Positions 53,827-61,832 of a DNA stretch of 64,000 nucleotides are shown here, piece after piece. The DNA is from Nitrospira sp. BO4 (GTDB taxonomy: Bacteria; Nitrospirota; Nitrospiria; Nitrospirales; Nitrospiraceae). The notes under the pieces are model-generated. The model saw nothing but the letters and a program-made list of their open reading frames with translations, ran no database searches and was not told the origin of the DNA. Each line of letters opens with the position of its first letter. The first letter of the stretch is position 1. The position numbers and the translations under genes were made by a program. The DNA lies in contig JAMPUU010000017.1 in NCBI GenBank assembly GCA_030144965.1, forward strand, positions 310,001 to 374,000, given 5' to 3'.

Positions 53827-54327
53827 ATGCCAAACGTTACCGGCATCAGCCTTTCTTTCTGTGCTCTCCTTCTCCTCCTTGCATCGTGTGCAGATCCCAA
53901 TTATCAGATACAACAACCTCAGGGATATGGAGAGATGCCCCCTGGGGAAACCTGGGTCGCCGCCGATCCGGCGTACCAATCCCCATCACGGGAAACGGTG
54001 TACTACGATCCCAAAACGATTCGCCGGGACGGAGATCGCATAACGCTGTGGCAGTTAACTGACTATAAGTGGATGCAAGGGAATGCGCCGTTTGGAACAT
54101 TCATGATGGGCCCTCACCGGTTTTTGTCGACGAAGACGCATAAGGAATTTGACTGCGCGCGCAACAGTGTTCGGGTGTTGGCGTCCTCTGAATTCTCCCG
54201 GCATATGGGCACTGGAATTCAAAATGCGGTGGCGGTCGAGCAAGGCTATGGGCAGCCCGTGGAACCAGGCAGTATCAACCAGGCGCTATGGGAAGTGGCC
54301 TGCGGGGTGCCCACAACCCCCAGATGA
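53827..54327 (+). CDS. Lipoprotein of surface-adhesin-E type
   Basis: A 166-residue lipoprotein with lipobox LASC (Cys at residue 21). The mature part resembles the surface-adhesin protein E-like domain: VYYDPKTIRRDGDRITLWQL, then KTHKEFDCARNSVRVLASSE with a Cys pair. Proteins of this type are short outer-membrane lipoproteins; adhesin function applies to Haemophilus and is not shown here. Confidence 0.68.
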   Translation: MPNVTGISLSFCALLLLLASCADPNYQIQQPQGYGEMPPGETWVAADPAYQSPSRETVYYDPKTIRRDGDRITLWQLTDYKWMQGNAPFGTFMMGPHRFLSTKTHKEFDCARNSVRVLASSEFSRHMGTGIQNAVAVEQGYGQPVEPGSINQALWEVACGVPTTPR

Positions 54328-54355
54328 GCCTGCCTGCCCTCGCCTCCTGACTCAC

Positions 54356-54817
54356 ATGCTCAATGCTCTGGAACTAAAAGTGCCCCCTCTTGTGCTTGTA
54401 TTCGTGTCCGGCGCGCTGATGTGGCTCGTCTCTGCCAGTCCTACGTTCACCTTCGCACTGCCATGGCGTTCGACGTTTGCACCCATTTTTTATACAGTCG
54501 GATCAGCGATCGTGGTGGCCGGCGTCTTGACGTTTCGCCGAATGAAAACCACCGTCAATCCACTTACGCCGGAAGCAACCACGACGATGGTGACCTCGGG
54601 CATCTACCGCTTCACCCGTAATCCGATGTATCTGGGATTCTTTTTGGTTCTGATTGGATGGGCGATTTATCTCTCTAACTGGCTGGCCTTCGCAGTTCTA
54701 CCGCTTTTCGTATGGTACATGAATCGTTTTCAAATCCTACCCGAGGAACGAGCCTTGAGCTCCAAATTCCCAGAGGCCTTTACAACATACAAGCGCTCAG
54801 TTCGCCGATGGGTATGA
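54356..54817 (+). CDS. Isoprenylcysteine-methyltransferase-like membrane protein
   Basis: A 153-residue protein with four hydrophobic helices. The segment TTTMVTSGIYRFTRNPMYLG followed by FFLVLIG is diagnostic of the ICMT/phospholipid methyltransferase family, and the C-terminal EERALSSKFPEAFTTYKRSV is the family end. It would methylate a lipid or thiol at the membrane with SAM. The ATG at 54356 fits the family. An open frame upstream is a shadow of the lipoprotein gene. Confidence 0.85.
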   Translation: MLNALELKVPPLVLVFVSGALMWLVSASPTFTFALPWRSTFAPIFYTVGSAIVVAGVLTFRRMKTTVNPLTPEATTTMVTSGIYRFTRNPMYLGFFLVLIGWAIYLSNWLAFAVLPLFVWYMNRFQILPEERALSSKFPEAFTTYKRSVRRWV

Positions 54818-54888
54818 TGGCTCAATTCTCAGCCATCCGCGCTTGATGCTCGTGTTCGAGATAAGCAGGTTGCAGGAAAGCTCGATGC

Positions 54889-55527
54889 TCATCTTCTCTT
54901 CAGCAGCCAGACATTCTCCTTGGCCGGTCCTTTCCCCTTCAACCCACCTGGAACGTCGGTGCTGCTCAGGAGGGTGAGGTCATATACCGTAGCATAGTGC
55001 CGGTGGACTTCTTCGTTACTCACGGCAAACGGGGGGCCTGCCATCAGGCTCTGGTCATAGTCGTAGGAAATCAGTAATTGTGGCGCCTTGCCGGTGAGCT
55101 CCGTGAGGTGGGCGGTATAACGCTTTCGCATGTCTTCAGGGAAGGCCACCAACGCCGCTCGGTCATAGACGGCATCGACAGGGCCGAGCATATTTTTAGA
55201 CACCGCAAAGATATCACCGACAAAGATATCGAGGTTGTTCGCGCTCCACTGCTCGACGGTACCGACGGTTGCGATCTCCGGTTGCAGTCCAAGATCAACG
55301 AATAGTTGCTCGATGGCGAGCTGACTCAATTCGGCTCCGGCGACACGGCAGCCACGGGACAGCAGCCATGAGATATCCAGCGTTTTGCCGCACAGGGGGA
55401 CAAAGATCCGGCGGCCTTTGGCTAAAGACAGCTCATGGAAATGTTTGACCAGAAGCGGATTCGCTTTGCCTTCATGGAAGGCGATTTCATTTTTTTCCCA
55501 CCGTTGGTGCCAAAAACTTGGGTCCAT
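54889..55527 (-). CDS. tpm: Thiopurine S-methyltransferase family protein
   Basis: A 212-residue SAM-dependent methyltransferase of the TPMT family. It shows FWHQRWEKNEIAFHEGKANP, then RIFVPLCGKTLDISWLLSRG (SAM fold), and VYDRAALVAFPEDMRKRYTA. In bacteria this family methylates selenium, tellurium or thiols. The start at 55527 is chosen as it lies 6 bp after AAGGGG; the ATG at 55533 would have no spacing. Confidence 0.9.
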   Translation of the reverse strand: MDPSFWHQRWEKNEIAFHEGKANPLLVKHFHELSLAKGRRIFVPLCGKTLDISWLLSRGCRVAGAELSQLAIEQLFVDLGLQPEIATVGTVEQWSANNLDIFVGDIFAVSKNMLGPVDAVYDRAALVAFPEDMRKRYTAHLTELTGKAPQLLISYDYDQSLMAGPPFAVSNEEVHRHYATVYDLTLLSSTDVPGGLKGKGPAKENVWLLKRR

Positions 55528-55688
55528 ATTCATCCCCTTTTCGCATGACAATGGAATAACCGATCGACCTTATACGCACACCGGGGTGAGATATTCGGGG
55601 TTGGTTCATCAATAGTCAAGCATCATGGGGTTCCGCTTCGTCGCTCGCTCACCCTCTACGCTACGCTCCTTTGTTATAATTTCGCTCT

Positions 55689-56051
55689 GTGCGACGGCGA
55701 TACGATCATATGGATGTGCGGGCGCGCAGCCTGACCGAGGTGCGGTAATTTTATATGACCCTCTTGCCGGCGTTGGGATTCACTCGCCAGATCGATAGCA
55801 AAGGTTGGTTGCAATTTGTCGCGCCTGATACCGGTGAATTCTTTGGCGTCACCGAATCCGCACTGCATATGCCGAATGAGTGCCCGATTGCCATCTGGGC
55901 AGAGAGCACCGGAGAGGTCGATCGGCTCGCGAAGATCGCGATCCAGATGGCGGCTCAACATGTCGAAGGGCCGGGGTATTATGCGGTGTTTTTTGAGGAT
56001 CCCAGCGGCAATCGCCTCGAAATCTGCCACCGAGCCGAAGGGGTCACGTAA
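55689..56051 (+). pseudogene. VOC/glyoxalase-family gene with nonsense codon
   Basis: From the GTG at 55689 the frame reads RRYDHMDVRARSLTEVR, a TAA (55746-55748), then FYMTLLPALGFTRQIDS and on to LEICHRAEGVT. Both parts belong to one VOC fold in the same frame: the N-terminal metal His is in YDHM and the end matches SGNRLEI. The stop at codon 20 splits it. Translation could restart at 55755, giving 98 residues without the first strand and its metal ligand. A TATAAT is at 55675-55680. Confidence 0.65.
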
Positions 56052-56112
56052 AAGGTTGGCTCAAATCTGAGCAGGGTCTCGCGCCGGTTAGAAGGGACGG
56101 GTACGCCGACCT

Positions 56113-56925
56113 CTATATTTTCCGTCCTATTATTGCTCCCAACTCCTCCTTGCTGAGAGAACGGTCATACTTGTGGGTGAGATCTTCTAGCAATTCGCCT
56201 CGTATGTCATTCAGTTGTCTTCGAGCGTTGCTCACAAGCTGGGTACGAGTGCTGATCGTACCTCCATCCCTGTTGCTGGAAGACTGAGAAAGTCTGGGAC
56301 GTACACTGAGGATCCATTCCGGGTACGGGAGCGACTGAGCCCCGTTCAACGAACGCTTCAGGGGTGAATCTCGTTCTGAGAAACAATAGGCAGAAACGGT
56401 CCTCAATGTGTCTGCAACCTGGTTGGCATGCCCGAACGATTCAAATCCGAAACTCCAAAACTTTCTGGCGCCCAATTCCAGATTTGTGAGTTCGATATGA
56501 CAGGCAGTCTGAGGGCTGGGGTCATTTCCACGCACTTCACTCAGCTTTCCCTGGTCGAGAGAAAACTTCCTGAGACGGCGTTGCTCACGAACCTTCACCC
56601 ATCGATCATGTTCGAATAGAGCACGGACATCCTCATCCAGCTTCGAGGCTTCATGCGACCATTTCAACCAAAGGCGTATGCGTGCCTGTGTGCACTCGGT
56701 AAAACGATGAGGATCCGACGATTTCTGGAGCGACTCCACATCGAGCGATCCTTCTCGGAGCGCGAAGCCGACCGGGGTCGCGTGATTGAATGCCAAATAT
56801 AAGTAGTCGTGTTTGGAATCCTCAAACATCAATTTGCTTCGCTTGAACCATATCATCAGGCTCTCAGGAATCGGTCCTTCACAAAACCAATGGACTTCGG
56901 CGCTGGTTGTTACAGGGATAAGCAT
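56113..56925 (-). CDS. Hypothetical protein
   Basis: A 270-residue soluble protein with no family I recognise. N-terminal part MLIPVTTSAEVHWFCEGPIP and LMIWFKRSKLMFEDSKHDYL suggests an alpha/beta fold. A region near residues 130-200 is rich in charged and aromatic residues (ARKFWSFGFESFGHANQ). The end is coiled-coil-like. Start at 56925 is preferred as it is an ATG; an alternative TTG lies 12 bp upstream. Confidence 0.6.
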   Translation of the reverse strand: MLIPVTTSAEVHWFCEGPIPESLMIWFKRSKLMFEDSKHDYLYLAFNHATPVGFALREGSLDVESLQKSSDPHRFTECTQARIRLWLKWSHEASKLDEDVRALFEHDRWVKVREQRRLRKFSLDQGKLSEVRGNDPSPQTACHIELTNLELGARKFWSFGFESFGHANQVADTLRTVSAYCFSERDSPLKRSLNGAQSLPYPEWILSVRPRLSQSSSNRDGGTISTRTQLVSNARRQLNDIRGELLEDLTHKYDRSLSKEELGAIIGRKI

Positions 56926-56937
56926 CGGTTCACCCAA

Positions 56938-57527
56938 TAGTTCAGATCAAACGGTCTCATACACTGCTCTCCAAAGAGTCAGGACTCACAAAAATGCTCA
57001 TGTCCGATTTCAATGTGATTTGGTGTAACGCTGCAGAGATGTCTTGACGATGATGACTTCTGTCCCGGCTGGTAGTATCCCAACAGGCGGCCTTCACCCC
57101 GCGGCTTTCATTAGTGAAGTAACTCTCATGGTTTCAGAACGGATCTGAATGCGGATATGGTCCTGACTTTCAGATAGGCAAGTAATGCGCCTGAACGAGA
57201 ATGTAGTATTGTCGCGGAGTTCCATCGGCATCGGCAGAATCAAGTTTGATTCAGTGAATACAAAACAATCCTAGGATGTATCGATCAGATTCATACCGTC
57301 CGGTTGGCCAGAAATGCAGTGAGAGCGACAATACGAATAACCGTCGAGAGCGGGTTTCTCTCGAAACGGATCCTTGTGTCGGAAGAATAAGTCCGATAGC
57401 ATTTGTGTGTCCGAGTGAGGAAAGACAAGGTCAGTACTCAGGTCTACGAGGGCAGTGAGCGATGCCTGCCAGTGGTATTCGTGGCACTCATGGAATTCCT
57501 CTGAGGTGGCATCTCTGCCGCCGAATC
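56938..57527. other. 590-bp spacer
   Basis: No well supported gene. A possible 45-codon frame on the minus strand is given separately. I see no repeat or terminator here. Confidence 0.45.
57094..57231 (-). CDS. Possible 45-residue protein or gene remnant
   Basis: The minus strand from the ATG at 57231 reads MPMELRDNTTFSFRRITCLS and then ESQDHIRIQIRSETMRVTSL, coding-like and ending at TGA. The same frame is open further upstream until a TAG near 57268. There is no ribosome site. It may be a small gene or the end of an older, broken one. Confidence 0.3.
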   Translation of the reverse strand: MPMELRDNTTFSFRRITCLSESQDHIRIQIRSETMRVTSLMKAAG

Positions 57528-57881
57528 ATGAAGCAGTTCTCTGTCAGACGCTTTGGCTGCCTCCTCGCGCTGATGATCGTGAGTCATGCGGGAGTGGTCT
57601 GGGCGCAGGAGAATGCGGAGACCATGGTCTCCCTCAAAGGACCGTCTCCAGTCATGACAGCCGTGGAGCAATGTCCTGAGGGAATGAGCGCGCAACGGCT
57701 TTCCAACGATGGCGTTTTGGTCGCAGAGGACATTCGATGCCGGCAGTGCCGGGGCAAGTGTGCCGCCGATAATCTGAGATGCCGGAGTCAGTGCCTGGGT
57801 AACGACGCTTGTCTGACTCAGTGTGACGAGCAAAAGAGCACGTGCGAAGCGAGCTGCAAGCAGCTTTTCTCCTGTGAGTGA
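57528..57881 (+). CDS. Cys-rich exported small protein
   Basis: A 117-residue precursor with signal peptide (LLALMIVSHAGVVWAQ, cut after WAQ). The mature part has eleven or twelve Cys packed into the last 50 residues: CRQCRGKC, LRCRSQCLGN, CLTQCDEQKSTC, CEASCKQLFSC. They probably form disulfides. I know no family. The start at 57528 gives the signal peptide. Confidence 0.65.
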   Translation: MKQFSVRRFGCLLALMIVSHAGVVWAQENAETMVSLKGPSPVMTAVEQCPEGMSAQRLSNDGVLVAEDIRCRQCRGKCAADNLRCRSQCLGNDACLTQCDEQKSTCEASCKQLFSCE

Positions 57882-58327
57882 CCGCTCTATTCCTTTCCCC
57901 TCACCTGATTCCAAGTTGCCGCACTTTCAATAGCTCGTGCTCTGTCCCTATACCGATATCGATGCCGCTGTAAAAACTCTGCCGGGGTCATTCAGGCGTT
58001 TCGAGAAGTGAGTTCAGACGCCGGAGTAAGTGAAGCAAGCTGGCACACCTGTTAAGAGAACCAGACTCCCGGATAAGACAGCAACGCAAATGCCCCTTAT
58101 AGTGGAGGCTGTCGATGTGCACTGAAGAAGAACGATCAAACATACAAAGGAGATTAGATATGACGACGACCCTGCCATTAACCGACGTGAGTACTTTGAG
58201 GAACCGTGTAAGGCAAATTTCTGCCTTCACCTTCGGTTCTGTCCGCGATAGGATAGCTCACCTTAGCGGTATCATCCGACGGTCCGACCCATTGCATTCC
58301 GCGCATGACAGCGGAAGGAGGCACGTC
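57882..58327. other. 445-bp spacer with upstream start region
   Basis: Most of it has no gene. Near its end an in-frame ATG at 58160, with AAAGGAG about 10 bp upstream, opens a frame that runs into the TPR gene. See the TPR entry. Confidence 0.45.
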
Positions 58328-59971
58328 ATGAAGTCCGCCTACATCATTGGATTCGCCGCGGCAGCTCTGCTGACCAGCGGTGCACCCACCTTAGCCACAG
58401 AGTCGACGGAGGCGCCCGCTCCTCCGAGCCCGTCCGGCACGGTGCCCCTTTATACAGACCTCGGCTCTCATCACAAACGCATTTCCACTCGAGTCCCGGC
58501 CACACAGAAGTATTTCGATCAGGGCCTGCGATTCGTCTATGGGTTCAATCATGCGGAAGCGATCCGCTCGTTCACTCGCGCCGCAGAGCTGGATCCCACC
58601 TGCGCCGTGTGCTACTGGGGGATTGCCCTCGCCTATGGCCCGCACGTCAACGCTCCCATGGATTCGGCAAGCGGACTCGCGGCCTACGCGGCGGTACAGA
58701 AGGCGCTGGCGCTCAAATCTCACGCCACGGCGCCTGAGCGCGCGTACATCGAGGCGCTCGCGCAGCGCTACGAGGCGGACCCACCCGCCGATCGTGTCCG
58801 GTTGGACACCGCATACTCTCGCGCGATGGAGCAGGTCACCAAGACGTACCCTAAAGACCTCGACGCCGCAACCCTGTACGCGGAATCGCTGATGGACCTT
58901 CGCCCATGGAACTACTGGCAACCCGACGGGACTCCCTACCCCGGCACGAAGGAAATCGTCCGCCAACTCGAAAGAGTGATCTCGCGCAATCCCAATCACC
59001 CGGGCGCCTGTCATTACTACATCCACGCAGTTGAAGCCGTGAATCCGAAGGCTGCGGTGCCGTGCGCCGAACGGCTCGCTCGGCTCATGCCGGGTGAAGG
59101 ACACATGGTCCACATGCCCGCGCATATTTATATCCGCGTCGGACGATGGAACGACGCCGTGCAGGCCAATCACCATGCCATCCACAGCGACGAGGTGTTC
59201 ATCGACGGACAGCACCCGATGGGCGTCTATCCGCTCGCCTACTACCCGCATAACATCCACTTCCTCGCCTTCGCCTCCACGATGGCGGGACGAAGTGCGC
59301 AGGCGCTTGAAGCGTCCAATACGCTCACTTCTAAAGTGAACCTCGACGCCGCGCGCCAGGTCGGGATGCTGCAAGAGATGCTGCCGTACCATGCGCTCAC
59401 GCTCACGACGTTCGGAAGATGGGACGAAGTGCTAGCCGCGCCCCTTCCGCCCGAAGACATTCGCTTTTCGTATGCCATGGCCTCCTACGCCCGCGGCGTG
59501 GCGCACGCCGCCAAAGGAGAGTGGCCCGAAGCGCAAGCCGCGCTCGACACGGTGACGGCGGCCGACGCCGCGACGGCCGAAGGAGCCGAAGGCAAGACCG
59601 CACTCTCGATTGCCGTGCATGCGCTGTCCGGCGAGATTGCAACCCGCCGCGGCGACCTCGACGCGGGTATCAACCACTTCCGTGAGGCAGCCAAGATCGA
59701 GGACGGAGGACTGTACTTCGAGCCGCCCAAGTGGTACTACCCAATTCGGCACTCACTCGGCGTCGCGCTGATCAAGGCGGGCCAACATGCCGAGGCCGAA
59801 AAAGTGTATCGCGAGGACCTTCGCCGCTTCCCGGAAAACGGCTGGTCACTGTTCGGCCTCGCGCAGGCGCTCCGTGCGCAGGGGAAGGACACTGAAGCGG
59901 CCGCAGCGGAAGCGCGCTATCGCCGGGCATGGCCGGACACAGACGTGACGCTGACGGCATCGAGGTTCTAG
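58328..59971 (+). CDS. Exported tetratricopeptide-repeat protein
   Basis: A 547-residue protein with signal peptide (MKSAYIIGFAAAALLTSGAP) and many TPR-like helices (FNHAEAIRSFTRAAELDPTC, PGACHYYIHAVEAVNPKA, MVHMPAHIYIRVGRWNDA). It matches TPR proteins with a HxxH-like and PxHIY segment. The ATG at 58328 has GGAAGGAGG and fits the signal peptide; an earlier ATG (58160) is also well placed but would bury the signal. The coding sequence is clearly GC-rich, above its surroundings, which may mean later gain (inference). Role probably protein interaction in the envelope. Confidence 0.8.
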   Translation: MKSAYIIGFAAAALLTSGAPTLATESTEAPAPPSPSGTVPLYTDLGSHHKRISTRVPATQKYFDQGLRFVYGFNHAEAIRSFTRAAELDPTCAVCYWGIALAYGPHVNAPMDSASGLAAYAAVQKALALKSHATAPERAYIEALAQRYEADPPADRVRLDTAYSRAMEQVTKTYPKDLDAATLYAESLMDLRPWNYWQPDGTPYPGTKEIVRQLERVISRNPNHPGACHYYIHAVEAVNPKAAVPCAERLARLMPGEGHMVHMPAHIYIRVGRWNDAVQANHHAIHSDEVFIDGQHPMGVYPLAYYPHNIHFLAFASTMAGRSAQALEASNTLTSKVNLDAARQVGMLQEMLPYHALTLTTFGRWDEVLAAPLPPEDIRFSYAMASYARGVAHAAKGEWPEAQAALDTVTAADAATAEGAEGKTALSIAVHALSGEIATRRGDLDAGINHFREAAKIEDGGLYFEPPKWYYPIRHSLGVALIKAGQHAEAEKVYREDLRRFPENGWSLFGLAQALRAQGKDTEAAAAEARYRRAWPDTDVTLTASRF

Positions 59972-60045
59972 CAGACTCCTCCTCACTTTTTGCTAGAATA
60001 CGTTCTCTGGCCCGGTATCGAACGGACCAAAGGCGGGAGAAAAAA

Positions 60046-60076
60046 AGAGGACAGCTCAGCCTGTCCTCTTTTTTTT
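60046..60076 (+). terminator. Rho-independent terminator
   Basis: AGAGGACAG (60046-60054) pairs with CTGTCCTCT (60061-60069) and is followed by eight T. It ends the TPR gene; the A run before the stem allows leftward use as well. Confidence 0.92.
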
Positions 60077-60158
60077 CTGCTTAGTACAATGCTACATCCA
60101 TGCGTACGCCACCGCGTCTTCTAGACGCCTTGGACTTTCAACACGTGAGGCTCTTACC

Positions 60159-60977
60159 ATGAACGTAGATCCTGCCGACTCCTCGACAACCTTACACGAA
60201 CAGCACGGACGCTGGCCGCGAGCCGAATCCGTGGAAGACTTCCGTCGCAACCTCGCGGCCGTCCATGCACGCATCGCAGCGGCATGCCAGCGGGCCGGGC
60301 GCGATCCTGCGAGTGTGCGTTTGCTGCCCGTGAGCAAGACCGTGGATGAGGAGCGCATTCGCATGTCCTATGCTGCGGGCTGCCGTTTTCTCGGCGAAAA
60401 CAAGGTTCAAGAGGCGCATCGCAAATGGAACGCCATGACCGACCTCACTGACCTGCGCTGGTCGGTGATCGGTCATTTACAGACCAACAAGGCGAAGTTG
60501 GTGGCGCGTTTCGCGGCTGAATTTCAGGCACTCGACAGCCTACGGGTAGCCGAGGCACTAGAGCGGCGCTTGCAGGCCGAAGGCCGCGCACTGGACGTGT
60601 TCGTTCAGATCAATACCTCAGGAGAATCCAGCAAATATGGCTTGCCCCCTGAGGAGGCGGCCGCCTTTCTGCAAGCTCTGCCGACCTTCTCGTCGTTGCG
60701 TGTTCGCGGTTTCATGACGCTGGCGCTGCTGTCCACCGATGCTGTGCGGGTACGCCGATGCTTCGTGCTGTTACGCGAGCTGCGCGACCAACTGCGGCAG
60801 ACGGCGCCAGATGGGGTCTTGCTGGACGAGCTGTCGATGGGTATGTCCGGTGACTACGAGATCGCCATCGAGGAAGGCGCCACGATCGTGCGTGTGGGTC
60901 AGGCCATCTATGGCGCACGGTCTACGCCCGATACCTATTACTGGCCGGCGGCTGAAGATGAAGAACCGCGTTCATGA
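60159..60977 (+). CDS. YggS-family PLP-binding protein
   Basis: A 272-residue PLP protein of the YggS/PROSC family, needed for PLP balance. The PLP Lys is in RLLPVSKTVDEERIR; other markers are FLGENKVQEAHRKW, SVIGHLQTNKAK, FVQINTSGESSKYG and ELSMGMSGDYEIAIEEGAT. It has about 25 additional N-terminal residues. GAGG precedes the ATG. Enzyme activity is not known for the family. Confidence 0.92.
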   Translation: MNVDPADSSTTLHEQHGRWPRAESVEDFRRNLAAVHARIAAACQRAGRDPASVRLLPVSKTVDEERIRMSYAAGCRFLGENKVQEAHRKWNAMTDLTDLRWSVIGHLQTNKAKLVARFAAEFQALDSLRVAEALERRLQAEGRALDVFVQINTSGESSKYGLPPEEAAAFLQALPTFSSLRVRGFMTLALLSTDAVRVRRCFVLLRELRDQLRQTAPDGVLLDELSMGMSGDYEIAIEEGATIVRVGQAIYGARSTPDTYYWPAAEDEEPRS

Positions 60978-61071
60978 GTTTATTTGATATTACGTCTGTC
61001 ACATGCCCACTACCGGTCGATCCACCAAACATGGGGTCAACTGCCGGTACCAGGTAAAAGGAGCTGCAAAC

Positions 61072-61824
61072 ATGGCACCGATTTTCACAGGAAAAGTGGC
61101 GCTCGTGACCGGCGGCAACAGTGGAATCGGTTTGGCCACCGCACTCGCGTTTGCGAATGCAGGCGCACGCGTCGTGATCACGGGACGCGATCAACTGAGC
61201 CTCGACCAAGCCGCGGCTCAGTTGGGGAAGCACGTCATCGCCGTGCGAAGCGATGCCGGGAGCGTCTCTGATGGAAACAAGCTTGCCGCATTACTCCAAC
61301 AGCAGGACGTGAAACTCGATGCCATCTTTCTCAATGCGGGCATCAGTAGATTTACTCCGATCGAAGCCGTTGAAGAACAGACGTGGGATATGACCTTCAA
61401 CATCAACGTCAAAGGTCCCTATTTTCTGATCAAGTCCCTGCTTCCGATCTTGAACTCGGGTGCGGCGATCGTGCTGAACGGCTCGATCAACGCCCACATG
61501 GGGATGCCCAATACAACGGTATACGCCGCGAGCAAGGCGGCGCTGATCTCGTTGGCAAAGACACTGTCTGCTGAACTGTTGCACAGAGGCATTCGCGTCA
61601 ACGTGGTCAGTCCTGGTCCTATCCGCACTCCGCTCTATGACCGCTTGGGACTCCCCGCGGGACAAGTCTCGGAAGTCGCCTCGCACATTCAAGCCCAGGT
61701 TCCGCTCAAGCGATTTGGGACGCCCGAGGAAATCGCGAACGCTGTCCTGTATCTCGCCGGTCCCGAATCCGCATTTGTCGTGGGCACCGAACTGGTGGTT
61801 GACGGGGGCATGAGCCAGCTCTGA
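61072..61824 (+). CDS. Short-chain dehydrogenase/reductase
   Basis: A 250-residue SDR. NAD(P) motif: VALVTGGNSGIGLA; NNAG variant LNAGIS; catalytic YAASK (Tyr and Lys) with Ser in VLNGSINAHM. C-terminal end VVGTELVVDGGMSQL is normal for this class. AAAGGAG precedes the ATG at 61072. Substrate unknown. The serine hydrolase gene starts 8 bp further on, so they may be cotranscribed. Confidence 0.92.
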   Translation: MAPIFTGKVALVTGGNSGIGLATALAFANAGARVVITGRDQLSLDQAAAQLGKHVIAVRSDAGSVSDGNKLAALLQQQDVKLDAIFLNAGISRFTPIEAVEEQTWDMTFNINVKGPYFLIKSLLPILNSGAAIVLNGSINAHMGMPNTTVYAASKAALISLAKTLSAELLHRGIRVNVVSPGPIRTPLYDRLGLPAGQVSEVASHIQAQVPLKRFGTPEEIANAVLYLAGPESAFVVGTELVVDGGMSQL

Positions 61825-61832
61825 AAGACGAA

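Noticed and set aside
54149-54355. N-terminal extension of the ICMT-like protein
   Set aside because: It is a shadow of the lipoprotein gene; the family start fits 54356.
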